Source of the DNA: Cupriavidus sp. BIS7
GTDB taxonomy: Bacteria; Pseudomonadota; Gammaproteobacteria; Burkholderiales; Burkholderiaceae
Assembly (NCBI RefSeq): GCF_000292345.1
Contig: NZ_ALOU01000038.1
Location: 60,344-124,343 of the forward strand
DNA length: 64,000 nt
Direction: 5' to 3'
In this document: in pieces, positions 7,527 through 16,753 of the stretch
Layout of the letters: every line of letters starts with the position of its first letter
Numbering within the stretch: position 1 is the first letter of the stretch
Translations under genes and position numbers: made by a program
Notes under the pieces: model-generated
The model's database searches: none
What the model was told of the DNA's origin: nothing
What the model saw: only the letters and a program-made list of their open reading frames with translations

Positions 7527-8462
7527 GTGAACGCAGTTCTGTCTGCCGATCAAACCCAAGTTTCTCGCCGTCTGCCAACGGCGCCCCAGAGTGCCGCCGC
7601 GAATTCCTTCGCGCTGACCTTCCCCGGCACACTGGGCAATCTGGACAGCTACATCCAGGCTGTCCACCGTATTCCGATGCTCACCCCCGAGGAAGAGCTG
7701 AGTCTCGCACGCGACCTGCGCGACACCGATTCCGTCGACGCCGCGCGTCGTCTGGTGATGTCCCACCTGCGCCTTGTGGTGTCGATTGCCCGCCAGTACC
7801 TGGGCTACGGCCTGCCGCACGCGGACCTGATCCAGGAAGGCAATATCGGCCTGATGAAGGCGGTCAAGCGCTTCGATCCCGAGCAGGGCGTGCGCCTTGT
7901 GTCGTATGCGATGCACTGGATCAAGGCCGAGATCCATGAATACGTGCTGAAGAACTGGCGCATGGTCAAGGTGGCTACCACCAAGGCCCAGCGCAAGCTG
8001 TTCTTCAACCTGCGCAGCCACAAGCAAGGCTTGCACACCTTCACCCCTGAGCAAGTGGAAGCCGTTGCGCGCGAGCTCAACGTGAAGCCCGAGGAAGTGA
8101 TGGAGATGGAAACCCGCATGGCGGGTGGCGATCTGGCGCTGGAAGGCCAGGTCGACGACGGCGAGGAAGAATTCGCGCCGATCGCCTATCTCGCGGACAA
8201 CCACAACGAGCCCACGCAGGTGCTCGAATCCAAGCGCCACGACCGTCTGCAGGTCGAAGGCCTGGAAGAGGCGCTGACCAAACTTGACCCGCGCAGCCGC
8301 CGCATCATCGAGGCACGCTGGCTGGACGTCAACGACGACGGCTCGGGCGGCGCCACGCTGCATGAGCTGGCCGACGAGTTCGGTGTGTCGGCCGAGCGGA
8401 TTCGCCAGATCGAATCGGCAGCGATGAAGAAGATGAAGGGCGCGCTGGCGGCGTTTGCCTGA
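7527..8462 (+). CDS. rpoH: RNA polymerase heat-shock sigma factor RpoH (sigma-32)
   Basis: This 311-aa group 3 sigma factor directs RNA polymerase to heat-shock promoters. Regions 2.1-2.4 (EGNIGLMKAVKRFDPEQGVR, SYAMHWIKAEIHEYVLKNWR), the diagnostic RpoH box (QRKLFFNLR) and the region 4 helix-turn-helix (ELADEFGVSAERIRQIES) are all present. The start is GTG at 7527, with AAAGGAG six bases before it. The gene has its own promoter and CIRCE element and ends in a strong terminator, so it is probably monocistronic. The CIRCE site suggests HrcA keeps rpoH low at normal temperature. Confidence 0.95.
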   Translation: MNAVLSADQTQVSRRLPTAPQSAAANSFALTFPGTLGNLDSYIQAVHRIPMLTPEEELSLARDLRDTDSVDAARRLVMSHLRLVVSIARQYLGYGLPHADLIQEGNIGLMKAVKRFDPEQGVRLVSYAMHWIKAEIHEYVLKNWRMVKVATTKAQRKLFFNLRSHKQGLHTFTPEQVEAVARELNVKPEEVMEMETRMAGGDLALEGQVDDGEEEFAPIAYLADNHNEPTQVLESKRHDRLQVEGLEEALTKLDPRSRRIIEARWLDVNDDGSGGATLHELADEFGVSAERIRQIESAAMKKMKGALAAFA

Positions 8463-8483
8463 TTGCCTCCCCGCGCAATGAAG

Positions 8484-8516
8484 AAGGCCGGTCAGTGACC
8501 GGCCTTTTCTTTTTCT
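8484..8516 (+). terminator. Rho-independent terminator of rpoH
   Basis: AAGGCCGGTCA pairs with TGACCGGCCTT, followed by a T-rich run. It is palindromic and may also serve the converging sco gene. Confidence 0.85.
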
Positions 8517-8536
8517 GCCTGCGACGCCTGCGACGC

Positions 8537-9157
8537 TTAAGACATCAGCTGCTTGAGGTCATGCGCAATGGGCTCCGGACCCTGTCCGTGGCGGATAAAC
8601 AGGCGCAACTGGCCGTTCTGGTCGAACACGTAGCTGCCAGCCGAGTGGTCCATCGTGTAGTTTTCCGGTGACGAACCCGGCACCTTGGCGTAGTAGACCT
8701 TGAAGTCCTTGGTCACCTTCTTGAGCGCGGCCTCGTCGGCCGGGCGCAGGCCCAGGAAGCGCGAATCGAAGGCCGGCACGTACTGGCCCATCAGCGCCGC
8801 CGTATCGCGTTCGGGATCGACGGTCACGAACAGCACCTGAACCTTGTCCGCATCGGGCCCCAACTGCTCCATGACCTGCTTGAGCTCGACCATCGTGGTC
8901 GGGCAGACGTCCGGGCAATGGGTGTAGCCGAAGAACATCAGCACCACCTTGCCCTTGAAGTCGGCCAGCGTGCGGGTCTTGCCGGCGGGGTCCAGCAGCG
9001 CAAAATCCTTCCCGAACTCGGTGGCGCCCGAGATATCGACATTGCGGAAGGACGGCTTGGGCTGCCCGCAGGCGGCCAGCAGGGCCGTGCACAGCGCGAG
9101 CATGCAGAAGCGGCGGAACGCGGCCCAGAGGCCTTGGGAAGAGGTCGACATGCGCAT
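8537..9157 (-). CDS. scoI: SCO1/SenC copper chaperone for cytochrome oxidase
   Basis: This 206-aa thioredoxin-fold lipoprotein delivers copper to the CuA centre of cytochrome c oxidase. The lipobox ends LLAAC at residue 29. The copper-binding CPDVC motif lies near residue 82 and the conserved distal His is in the YTMDHSAGSYVFD segment near residue 171. An ATG two codons downstream is an equally possible start. It is the last gene of the oxidase cluster, about 80 bp after ctaB on the same strand. Confidence 0.9.
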   Translation of the reverse strand: MRMSTSSQGLWAAFRRFCMLALCTALLAACGQPKPSFRNVDISGATEFGKDFALLDPAGKTRTLADFKGKVVLMFFGYTHCPDVCPTTMVELKQVMEQLGPDADKVQVLFVTVDPERDTAALMGQYVPAFDSRFLGLRPADEAALKKVTKDFKVYYAKVPGSSPENYTMDHSAGSYVFDQNGQLRLFIRHGQGPEPIAHDLKQLMS

Positions 9158-9236
9158 GAATCGGGAGGAGTTGCCCGAAAGTATCGCCGATCGGGCTGGC
9201 GATGACTTCCGGGCGCGGCAAGATGCCGCAGGCCGT

Positions 9237-10175
9237 TCAGGCGTGCGGCACGAACTTGAAGTAGTGATCCACGAGCAGCGCCGCGAACAGTAGCGAGAGG
9301 TACAGGATCGAATAGCGGAAGGTGCGCTGCGCCAGCGCGTCCGAATAGTTGCGGAACAGCTTCCAGGCGTAGCCCAGGAATACCAGGCCCAGGCCCAGCG
9401 CCGCCGCCAGGTAGATGTAGCCGCTCATGCCGTACACGAACGGCAGCAGCGTGGCGGCGATCATGATCAGCGTGTACAGCAGGATGTGCAGCAGCGTGTA
9501 GCGCTCGCCGTGAGTGATCGGCAGCATCGGCAGGCCAGACTTGGCATAGTCGGCACGGCGATAGAGCGCAAGCGCCCAGAAGTGCGGCGGCGTCCACGTG
9601 AAGATGATCAGCACCAGGAACCACGCTTCGGCCGGCACCGTGCCCGACACCGCGGACCAGCCCAGCGCGGGCGGCATGGCGCCCGACAGCCCGCCGATGA
9701 CGATGTTCTGCGGCGTGGCCGGCTTCAGCAGGATCGTGTAGACCACGGCGTAGCCGAGGAACGTGGCGAACGTCAGCCACATCGTCAGGTCATTGGCGAA
9801 GAGGTGCAGCAGCCACATGCCCGCGCCGCCGAGGATGGCCGAGAAGATCAGCGTCTGCGTGGTGGTGATCTCGCCGGTGGCGGACGGGCGCCACGCGGTG
9901 CGGCGCATCAGCGCGTCGATCTTCTGTTCCACCAGGCAATTGATGGCGAAGGCAGCGCCTGCCAGCAGCCAGATTCCGGCTGCGCCGCCGATCAGGACGG
10001 ACCACGGCACCATTCCCGGCGTGGCCAGGAACATGCCGATGATGGCGCAGAACACCGCGAGCTGGGTGACGCGCGGCTTGGTGAGGGCGGCGTATTGGCG
10101 GGCCAGATGACGTAATCGGCCCACGGACGAGTGGGATTGGGTTGCTGTGACCACGGGGGGCATCTTGTCCTTCAT
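9237..10175 (-). CDS. ctaB: Protoheme IX farnesyltransferase (heme O synthase)
   Basis: This 312-aa polytopic membrane prenyltransferase adds a farnesyl group to protoheme to give heme O. The first catalytic motif [19 protein letters not shown] (NxxxxxxDxxMxRT) and the second aspartate region [15 protein letters not shown] are present, with about eight hydrophobic segments. The start codon overlaps the ctaA stop by 4 bp, indicating translational coupling of heme O and heme A synthesis. Confidence 0.95.
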   Translation of the reverse strand: MKDKMPPVVTATQSHSSVGRLRHLARQYAALTKPRVTQLAVFCAIIGMFLATPGMVPWSVLIGGAAGIWLLAGAAFAINCLVEQKIDALMRRTAWRPSATGEITTTQTLIFSAILGGAGMWLLHLFANDLTMWLTFATFLGYAVVYTILLKPATPQNIVIGGLSGAMPPALGWSAVSGTVPAEAWFLVLIIFTWTPPHFWALALYRRADYAKSGLPMLPITHGERYTLLHILLYTLIMIAATLLPFVYGMSGYIYLAAALGLGLVFLGYAWKLFRNYSDALAQRTFRYSILYLSLLFAALLVDHYFKFVPHA

Positions 10176-11275
10176 GTGGCGCGCGCGGCAATCGAAGGTT
10201 GGGCGGCGGCGCCTGCGGAGCGAGTGGCGAGGCCGATATTGTAGTTGAGACGGAGCAACAGCATCAGCAGCAGGGCTGCTCCACCGTTATGGGCCACCGC
10301 GGCAACCAGCGGCCAGTCGAACACGATGTTCGACATGCCCGTGCAGAGCTGCAGCGCCAGCACGGCCAGCAGCCACCGTGCGTGCCGCGCAAGACCCTCC
10401 ATGCGGCGTGCACGCAGGCCAAACCAGAGCAGATAGCCAAGAACGACAAACGCAAAGCCTCGGTGCACCCAGTGGATGGCCACCAGTGCGGCGTGCGGAA
10501 TGTAGTCGCCGTCGGCCGTCATGCCAAGCTGGCGCCATAGCGTGAAGCCGTGGCGGAAGTCCATCTCGGGCACGAGCTGGCCATTGCACAGCGGGAAATC
10601 GGTACACGCGAGCACCGCGTAGTTGGTGCTGACCCAGCCGCCAAGGAAGATCTGGATCACCAGCAGCGCCAGCCCAAGCAGGCCGGCCCAGCGCAGCGAC
10701 GCCGCCTGCGGCGCCACGACGTGCGGAGGGTCGTTGCGCGACCCAAGCAGGATCAGCGACGCCAGCAGCGCCATTGCCAGCAGCAGGTGGGTGACCACGA
10801 TGACCGGCTGCAGCTTCATCGTCACGGTCAGCATGCCGAATGCGCCCTGCAGGCAGACCAGCAGGAACACGCTCGTGGCGAACCATGGCGACTGTTTCAG
10901 CTCACGCCGCTTGACCCACGCCAGCACCATCAGCGAGATGATCAGCACGCCCACTGCCATCGCGAAATAGCGATGGGTCATTTCGATCCACGCCTTCATC
11001 AGCGTGACCGGGCCACTGGGGAGCGCCGTTTCGGCTGCGCGGATCGGATCCATCGCCGCGTGCGGATTCGAGTGGCCATAGCAGCCGGGCCAGTCCGGGC
11101 AGCCCAGCCCGGAATCCGTCAGCCGGGTGAAGCTGCCAAACATGATCAGGTCCAGCGTCAGGAACGCCGTGATCCAGACGAGCTTGCGATATTTGTCGCG
11201 ATTGCCGCGCACCATCACGTAGGACAGTGGCAGCAACGCGATCAGGATGCCAATGATGGCCAACTGGAGCAGCAT
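10172..11275 (-). CDS. ctaA: Heme A synthase (CtaA/COX15)
   Basis: This 367-aa membrane enzyme oxidises heme O to heme A. It has eight predicted helices with the conserved heme-ligand histidines in EMTHRYFAM and HWVHRGFAF segments, and the extracytoplasmic loops [13 protein letters not shown] and [12 protein letters not shown] that carry paired cysteines. It lies between the SCO-like gene (6-bp gap) and ctaB (4-bp overlap). Confidence 0.95.
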   Translation of the reverse strand: MLLQLAIIGILIALLPLSYVMVRGNRDKYRKLVWITAFLTLDLIMFGSFTRLTDSGLGCPDWPGCYGHSNPHAAMDPIRAAETALPSGPVTLMKAWIEMTHRYFAMAVGVLIISLMVLAWVKRRELKQSPWFATSVFLLVCLQGAFGMLTVTMKLQPVIVVTHLLLAMALLASLILLGSRNDPPHVVAPQAASLRWAGLLGLALLVIQIFLGGWVSTNYAVLACTDFPLCNGQLVPEMDFRHGFTLWRQLGMTADGDYIPHAALVAIHWVHRGFAFVVLGYLLWFGLRARRMEGLARHARWLLAVLALQLCTGMSNIVFDWPLVAAVAHNGGAALLLMLLLRLNYNIGLATRSAGAAAQPSIAARAT

Positions 11276-11281
11276 GGGAAT

Positions 11282-11938
11282 TCAGCCGATACGGGAGTAC
11301 TTCAGCAGCTTCTTCAGGTCGCTGCTTACCTTCTTGGGATCCGGGTCGGTGGGCCAGCGCATCATCAGGTTGCCGAGCGGGTCGACCAGATAGATCGAAT
11401 CTTCCGCGCGGGCACCCGACTCTGCCGGCAGCCACTGGGAAATCGCCGTGTGGTCCATGCGCAGGAAGCGCACGCCTGCATAGGGTTCGTTGTAGGCGGC
11501 GGAAAGCCGATCGTCCACATCACCCTGGTCCTGGATCAGCCATACCGGCACGATCCGCTCGCGGTCCTCGCCCTGCCCGGCGCGGATCTGCCGCACCGTG
11601 TACAGCCGCTTCGCACAGGCTTCGTCGCAGGCGGAGGGGTTGGTCATCACCATCAGCCACTTGCCGCGCATCGACGCCAGCGGCACCGACTCCTTGCGCT
11701 CATTGGTCACCTGCACGGGCGGCATTGGACGCTGCGGATCGATCAGCGCGCCATAGTTGGTGCTGCCGCCCGTCGGCTTGATCACGTAGAACGTGAAGTA
11801 TGAAAAGAGCACCGGCGACGCGCAGACCAGCAGCAGCATCAGCATCTGCAGCCGGCCGCGGCGCGTGCTCGCGTTGATTCGGGGGTCAGGCGTTGCCGTG
11901 GGATCGGGCTGCGGCATGGAATTCGTCTGTACGTTCAT
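11282..11938 (-). CDS. Membrane-anchored SCO-like thioredoxin-fold protein with CxxxC
   Basis: This 218-aa protein has one N-terminal membrane helix (about residues 30-52) and a periplasmic domain with a SCO-like layout: the segment NPSACDEACAKRLY carries a CxxxC pair in the place of the SCO copper motif. Position within the oxidase assembly block suggests a role in oxidase or copper-site maturation, but the family has no defined function known to me. The ATG at 11938 starts 7 bp after the SURF1 stop; a GTG at 11962 overlapping SURF1 is an alternative. Confidence 0.7.
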   Translation of the reverse strand: MNVQTNSMPQPDPTATPDPRINASTRRGRLQMLMLLLVCASPVLFSYFTFYVIKPTGGSTNYGALIDPQRPMPPVQVTNERKESVPLASMRGKWLMVMTNPSACDEACAKRLYTVRQIRAGQGEDRERIVPVWLIQDQGDVDDRLSAAYNEPYAGVRFLRMDHTAISQWLPAESGARAEDSIYLVDPLGNLMMRWPTDPDPKKVSSDLKKLLKYSRIG

Positions 11939-11945
11939 CGTTCGG

Positions 11946-12707
11946 TTATGGATTGCCTTCACCTGCTGCCCGGCCGCTCCTCGCGCGCCGCCAGCCCAGC
12001 ACGGCCACCAGCACCACGGTCAGCGCCGCCAGGCCAAACCACTGGGCGGCGTAGCCATAGTGGCGGTCCGCGCCGAAATCGGCCGGGGCCCAGTCGCGTG
12101 CGAGCCCGTCGCCGGTATCGCTCGTCTGTTCCACCACCACGGGCAGGAGTGGCGTGTCGATCTCTCTGGAAAACGCGGCAAGGTCGATATTCTGACGGAT
12201 CTTGCGCCCGGCCTCCGCGGAGGCGTCCTGGCCAAGGCTGTAGACGCGCGGCACCGCCGCCAGCGCCGTGCCTTCGACGGTGACCTCGCCCGGCGGCGTC
12301 TGGAACGGCGCGATGCGCGTGCGGTCCTGCGCATCGCGCGGCAGCCAGCCACGCAGCACCAGCACAGCGCCGCCATCCGACAGCCGCAGCGGCGTCAAAA
12401 TCTGGAACCCGGCGCGGCTGTCGGTCCCGTTGCCATGCGGGCGGTTGTCGAGCAGCACGGTCTTGCCTGCATCGAACGTTCCCCGCGCACGGACACGCCG
12501 GTCAAGCAGCTGCGACGCATCGGCCTGCCCCGCATGCAGTTCGGCAGGGGCCTGCTTCGCGAGCGAGGCCAGCCGCTCCGCGCGGTCGATCTTCTCGTGC
12601 GCGCGGCGCAGTTGCCAGTTGCCCAGCGCGCAGGTCACCGCGATCACCACGAGCGCGGCCACCATCGGCACCGGGCCCGGCGAGCGCCAGAGCGTGCGGG
12701 TCGTCAC
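11946..12707 (-). CDS. SURF1 family cytochrome oxidase assembly protein
   Basis: This 253-aa protein has the SURF1 architecture of two membrane helices flanking a periplasmic domain: the first helix with LGNWQLRRAHEK, a central RVRARGTFD segment, and the C-terminal YAAQWFGLAALTVVL helix. SURF1 proteins bind heme A and assist its insertion into subunit I. The start is GTG at 12707, preceded by a strong GGAGG at six bases spacing. It is followed by the SCO-like gene within the same transcript. Confidence 0.88.
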   Translation of the reverse strand: MTTRTLWRSPGPVPMVAALVVIAVTCALGNWQLRRAHEKIDRAERLASLAKQAPAELHAGQADASQLLDRRVRARGTFDAGKTVLLDNRPHGNGTDSRAGFQILTPLRLSDGGAVLVLRGWLPRDAQDRTRIAPFQTPPGEVTVEGTALAAVPRVYSLGQDASAEAGRKIRQNIDLAAFSREIDTPLLPVVVEQTSDTGDGLARDWAPADFGADRHYGYAAQWFGLAALTVVLVAVLGWRRARSGRAAGEGNP

Positions 12708-12764
12708 GGGTTTCCTCCGTGCATTGCAGTGCGATAATGAGCGCTTCCCAGAACGAGCCCCCAC

Positions 12765-12974
12765 ATGCGCTTCGTCATCCTTGTCGCCTTCATCCTGATC
12801 ATCGGCAGCCTGGCCTCCGCGCTGTTCTTCATGATGCGCGACCGTGGCCGCACGCCCAACATGATGCGGTCCCTGATGTTCCGCGTCGGCTTCTCGGTGG
12901 CGCTGTTCCTGTTCATCCTGTTCTCTCACTGGATGGGCTGGATCCAGAGCACGGGCATTCATACATCGCCCTGA
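12765..12974 (+). CDS. Small twin-transmembrane-helix protein (DUF2909-like)
   Basis: This 69-aa protein has two hydrophobic helices (about residues 3-23 and 39-60) separated by a basic loop MRDRGRTPNMMR. It is encoded on the strand opposite to the surrounding oxidase genes, between SURF1 and ctaE. Small twin-helix proteins of this kind sit in the oxidase clusters of many betaproteobacteria, which suggests a link to the oxidase complex, but the function is unknown. Confidence 0.75.
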   Translation: MRFVILVAFILIIGSLASALFFMMRDRGRTPNMMRSLMFRVGFSVALFLFILFSHWMGWIQSTGIHTSP

Positions 12975-12989
12975 CAGGCGTCCCAACAA

Positions 12990-13027
12990 AAAAAGCGCCG
13001 CTGAGGATCTCTCCCGCGGCGCTTTTG
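12990..13027. terminator. Bidirectional terminator between twin-TM gene and ctaE
   Basis: AAAAGCGCCGC (12992-13002) pairs with GCGGCGCTTTT (13017-13027). An A run precedes and a T run follows, so it can stop transcription from both converging genes. Confidence 0.8.
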
Positions 13028-13070
13028 CTTCGATACCGCACGCCGCCCGCTGCGCGGCGCGGCGAAATCC

Positions 13071-13931
13071 TTACAGCCAGTAGACCACCACGTACAGGCC
13101 CAGCCAGACCACGTCCACGAAGTGCCAGTACCAGGCGGCGCCTTCGAACGCGAAGTGATGCTCCGGCGTGAAGTGTCCACGCAGCACGCGGATCAGCACC
13201 ACCGTCAGCATGATCGCGCCCATCGTCACGTGGAAGCCGTGGAAGCCCGTGAGCAGGAAGAACGTCGAACCATAGACACCCGAGGTCAGCTTCAGGTTCA
13301 GTTCGCTGTAGGCGTGCATGTATTCGTAGGCTTGCAGGCACATGAAGATCGCGCCCAGCACGATCGTCAGGACCAGGCCCTGGATCAGCTGGCTGCGCTT
13401 GCCGGCCAGCAGCGCGTGGTGTGCCCACGTCAGCGTGACGCCCGAGGTCAGCAGCAGCGCCGTGTTGATCGTCGGGATCGGCCACGGGCCCATCGTCTGG
13501 AAGGTCTCCACGGTGCCGGCGGGGCCCGTGTTCGGCCACACGGCCGCGAAATCCGGCCAGATGATCTTGTTGTTCAGGTCGCCCAGCCACGGCATGGCGA
13601 TCGTGCGCGCATAGAACAGCGCGCCGAAGAATGCCGCGAAGAACATCACCTCGGAGAAGATGAACCAGCCCATCGACCAGCGGAACGACGTGTCGATGTT
13701 CTTGCCGTACATGCCGCCTTCCGATTCGCGGATGGCGTCGCCAAACCAGCTCCTGAGCACGAAGATGAACCACAACAGGCCGAAACCGCACAGGTACGGC
13801 GCCCACGGCTGCCCGTTGACCCATCCGGCAGCTCCCGCTCCGGTCATCAGCAGGCCAAACGCCGCCGTGATCGGATGGCGCGACGGGCCCGGCACGAAGT
13901 AGTACGGGGCGTTAGCGCGATTCGCACTCAT
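13071..13931 (-). CDS. ctaE: Cytochrome c oxidase subunit III
   Basis: This 286-aa polytopic subunit has seven predicted helices. Family segments WGFF-like SMGWFIFSEVMFFAAFFGA, the GFHGFHVTMGA helix and the C-terminal AAWYWHFVDVVWLGLYVVVY are present. It belongs to the proton-pumping haem-copper oxidase built with ctaC and ctaD. The gene follows the DUF2970 gene on the same strand after about 105 bp and ends at the bidirectional terminator. Confidence 0.95.
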   Translation of the reverse strand: MSANRANAPYYFVPGPSRHPITAAFGLLMTGAGAAGWVNGQPWAPYLCGFGLLWFIFVLRSWFGDAIRESEGGMYGKNIDTSFRWSMGWFIFSEVMFFAAFFGALFYARTIAMPWLGDLNNKIIWPDFAAVWPNTGPAGTVETFQTMGPWPIPTINTALLLTSGVTLTWAHHALLAGKRSQLIQGLVLTIVLGAIFMCLQAYEYMHAYSELNLKLTSGVYGSTFFLLTGFHGFHVTMGAIMLTVVLIRVLRGHFTPEHHFAFEGAAWYWHFVDVVWLGLYVVVYWL

Positions 13932-14037
13932 TCTTCTATCTCCAGCTCAGAGTCTTTGATTCAGTTATTCGCACATCCGGCCCCGACATCTGACCGGCGG
14001 CGTCCTCGCTTCCTGTAACTTCCTGTCCCTACCCTGC

Positions 14038-14256
14038 TTACGACTGACTCACCACGGTGCGCACGATCAGGATCAGCACCGTCACGAACACAGCCGCCGC
14101 AATCAGCCCGGCGATGATCACGTGCACCGGGTTCAGCCGCGCCATGTCGGATTCATGCTCCGACCCCTTGCGCAGCCCGATGAACGACCACAGCACCGCG
14201 CGCACCGTCTGCACGAAGGATGCCTTGCGATGCACCGGATCTTCGCCGCCAGCCAT
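14038..14256 (-). CDS. DUF2970 small membrane protein of the oxidase cluster
   Basis: This 72-aa protein has a short soluble N-terminus (VQTVRAVLWSFIGLRKGS) and one C-terminal membrane helix (about residues 44-68). The sequence RAVLWSFIGLRK followed by a helix is the DUF2970 layout, commonly found between ctaG and ctaE in betaproteobacteria. The ATG at 14256 starts 2 bp after the ctaG stop. Function is unknown; an accessory or assembly role in cytochrome oxidase is inferred from position only. Confidence 0.8.
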   Translation of the reverse strand: MAGGEDPVHRKASFVQTVRAVLWSFIGLRKGSEHESDMARLNPVHVIIAGLIAAAVFVTVLILIVRTVVSQS

Positions 14257-14258
14257 CG

Positions 14259-14855
14259 TCAGCTTCCCTTGCGCGCCGGCGCGTCTTCGCCCAGCGGCGC
14301 CTGCGCAACCGGCGTACCCACTTCGAAGAACGTGTACGACAGCGTGATGGTCTTCACGTCCTTCGGCAGCTTTGGATCGATCACGAACACCACTGGCATT
14401 TCGCGCGCCTCCTTCGACTTGAGCGTCTGCTGCTTGAAGCAGAAGCACTCGATCTTCTTGAAGTACTCGGTGGCCTGCTTCGGTGCGTAGCTGGGGATCG
14501 CCTGCGCCGAAATATCGCGCGACTGCCCGTTGGCCACCTCGTACACGATCGTCGTCAGCTCGCCCGGATGCACTTCCATCGAGTTCTTGACCGGACGGAA
14601 CGCGAACGGCCCGCGCGAGTTGGAATCGAACTCGACCGTGATCGTGCGGCTCTTGTCGACCTGCGAATTCTTCAGCGAACCGGAGCCATACAGGTCGCGC
14701 GTGGTCAGCACGTTGATGCCGGTCACCTCGCAGATCGCCTTGTACAGCGGTACCAGCGCATAGCCAAAGCCGAACATCAGCGTCACCACCACCAGCAGGC
14801 GCAACATCATGCCGCGGTTGAATCGCTTCTCGATTGCCTTGTCCTGCGCGTCCAC
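14259..14855 (-). CDS. ctaG: Cytochrome c oxidase assembly protein CtaG/COX11
   Basis: This 198-aa protein delivers copper to the CuB site of subunit I. One N-terminal membrane helix (residues about 14-35, ending near YKAICEVTGINV) anchors a periplasmic immunoglobulin-like domain that carries the copper-binding CFCF motif in KKIECFCFKQQTL. Overall length and motif order match COX11. It is tightly packed with the 48-aa gene upstream and the DUF2970 gene downstream. Confidence 0.93.
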   Translation of the reverse strand: MDAQDKAIEKRFNRGMMLRLLVVVTLMFGFGYALVPLYKAICEVTGINVLTTRDLYGSGSLKNSQVDKSRTITVEFDSNSRGPFAFRPVKNSMEVHPGELTTIVYEVANGQSRDISAQAIPSYAPKQATEYFKKIECFCFKQQTLKSKEAREMPVVFVIDPKLPKDVKTITLSYTFFEVGTPVAQAPLGEDAPARKGS

Positions 14856-14891
14856 GCTTCTCTCTCCTACTGCATTGTTCCGATCAGAGCC

Positions 14892-15038
14892 TCAGCTGCC
14901 AAGGAACATCGTCTTGGCTACGAATCCCAGAAAGAAGACCACCACGATGGATAGCAGAATCCACCCCAGGCGGCGATTGGCGGCCCGCTGGGCGGCGCGG
15001 CGATCCTGCGGTGATGGGCTTGTTTCCGAGGGCTGCAT
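14892..15038 (-). CDS. Cytochrome oxidase small assembly protein
   Basis: This 48-aa protein has a basic N-terminus (RRAAQRAANRRLGW) followed by one membrane helix (ILLSIVVVFFLGFVAK). Genes of this size and pattern occur between ctaD and ctaG in related bacteria and are annotated as small oxidase assembly proteins. The ATG at 15038 is chosen because a purine-rich GAGAAG-type site lies just upstream. The function is not established. Confidence 0.72.
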   Translation of the reverse strand: MQPSETSPSPQDRRAAQRAANRRLGWILLSIVVVFFLGFVAKTMFLGS

Positions 15039-15100
15039 GTGCTTCTCTTTGCGGGCCGGATGCTCTTCACTTGGGAGAACATCCGGCCGGTATGGCTTGA

Positions 15101-16711
15101 TTACTTGACGACCGGCGGTTCTTCGAACGTGTGGAACGGTGCCGGCGACGGCACGGTCCACTCGAGGCCTTCCGCGCCATCCCACGGCTTGTCGCTGGCG
15201 GCCTGGCCGCCACGGTACGACGGCAGCACCACGCAGAAGAAGAAGTACACCTGCATCAGGCCGAAGCCCAGCGCACCGATCGATGCGATCGCGTTGAAGT
15301 CCGTGAACTGGGTCGGGTAGTCCGCGTAGCGACGCGGCATGCCGGCCAGGCCCAGGAAGTGCATCGGGAAGAACGTCACGTTGAAGAAGATCAGCGAGCC
15401 CCAGAAATGGATCTTGCCGCGCATCTCGTCATACATGAACCCGCTCCACTTCGGACCCCAGTAGTAGAAGCCCGCGAACAGCGCGAACAGCGAGCCCGCC
15501 ACCAGCACGTAGTGGAAGTGCGCCACGATGAAGTAGGTGTCCTGGAGCTGGATGTCGATCGGTGCAACAGCCGGCATCAGGCCCGTGAAGCCGCCGATCG
15601 TGAACACGAAGATGAAGCCGATCGCGAACAGCATCGGGGTCTCGAACGTCATCGAGCCGCGCCACATCGTGGCGATCCAGTTGAAGATCTTCACGGCCGT
15701 CGGCACCGCGATCAGCATCGTCGCGTACATGAAGAACAGCTGGCCCGTCACCGGCATGCCCGTGGTGAACATGTGGTGTGCCCACACGATGAACGACAGA
15801 ATCGCGATCGAGGCCGTGGCGTACACCATCGAGCTGTAGCCGAACAGGCGCTTGCGCGCGAAGGTCGGCACGACGTGCGAGATGATCCCGAACGCCGGCA
15901 AGATCATGATGTAGACCTCGGGGTGCCCGAAGAACCAGAAGATGTGCTGGTACATCACCGGGTCACCACCACCGGCGGCCGAGAAGAAGCTCGTGCCGAA
16001 GTGGCGGTCGGTCAGCACCATCGTGATCGCGCCAGCCAGCACCGGCATCACGGCGATCAGCAGGTAGGCGGTGATCAGCCACGTCCAGCAGAACATCGGC
16101 ATCTTCATCAGCGTCATGCCAGGCGCGCGCATGTTGAGGATGGTCACGATGATGTTGATCGAGCCCATGATCGACGACGCGCCCATGATGTGCATGGCGA
16201 AAATGGCCATGTCCATGCCCGGGCCCATCTGCACCGACAGCGGCGCGTAGAGCGTCCAGCCCGCGGCGGTGGCGCCGCCCGGCACGAAGAACGAGCCGAC
16301 CAGCAGCATCGCGGCCGGCGGCATCAGCCAGAAGCTGAAGTTGTTCATGCGTGCGAACGCCATGTCCGACGCGCCGATCTGCAGCGGGATCATCCAGTTC
16401 GCGAAGCCGACGAACGCCGGCATGATCGCGCCGAACACCATGATCAGGCCATGCATCGTGGTGAACTGGTTGAACAGTTCGGGGCGGAAGAACTGCAGGC
16501 CCGGCTCGAACAGCTCCAGGCGGATCAGCAGCGCCAGCACGCCGCCCGACAGCAGCATCGTGAACGAGAACAGCAGGTACAGCGTACCGATGTCCTTGTG
16601 GTTGGTCGCAAACAGCCAGCGGCGCCAGCCATGCGGGTGATCGTGCGCATGATCGTGATCGTGCGCGTGGTCGTGCGGATGGCCCAGTGTCTCCGGGGTA
16701 GCGCTACTCAT
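15101..16711 (-). CDS. ctaD: Cytochrome c oxidase subunit I
   Basis: This 536-aa catalytic subunit holds heme a and the heme a3-CuB centre. Twelve membrane helices are predicted; the CuB/heme signature WFFGHPEVYIMILPAFG and the HH pair in VWAHHMFTTGM are intact, as is the C-terminal heme ligand region AHFHYVLVAGS. The N-terminal tail is odd: residues about 11-28 are an alternating His/Asp stretch before the conserved WLFATNHKDIGTLY. It follows ctaC by about 40 bp. Confidence 0.97.
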   Translation of the reverse strand: MSSATPETLGHPHDHAHDHDHAHDHPHGWRRWLFATNHKDIGTLYLLFSFTMLLSGGVLALLIRLELFEPGLQFFRPELFNQFTTMHGLIMVFGAIMPAFVGFANWMIPLQIGASDMAFARMNNFSFWLMPPAAMLLVGSFFVPGGATAAGWTLYAPLSVQMGPGMDMAIFAMHIMGASSIMGSINIIVTILNMRAPGMTLMKMPMFCWTWLITAYLLIAVMPVLAGAITMVLTDRHFGTSFFSAAGGGDPVMYQHIFWFFGHPEVYIMILPAFGIISHVVPTFARKRLFGYSSMVYATASIAILSFIVWAHHMFTTGMPVTGQLFFMYATMLIAVPTAVKIFNWIATMWRGSMTFETPMLFAIGFIFVFTIGGFTGLMPAVAPIDIQLQDTYFIVAHFHYVLVAGSLFALFAGFYYWGPKWSGFMYDEMRGKIHFWGSLIFFNVTFFPMHFLGLAGMPRRYADYPTQFTDFNAIASIGALGFGLMQVYFFFCVVLPSYRGGQAASDKPWDGAEGLEWTVPSPAPFHTFEEPPVVK

Positions 16712-16753
16712 CGCAATGACTCCATCAATTCCTGAATGCGGGGCTGCCGCGGG

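Noticed and set aside
15131..16735. Plus-strand open frame of over 500 codons opposite ctaD
   Set aside because: ctaD is certain; the other strand is a His/Arg/Glu-rich shadow.
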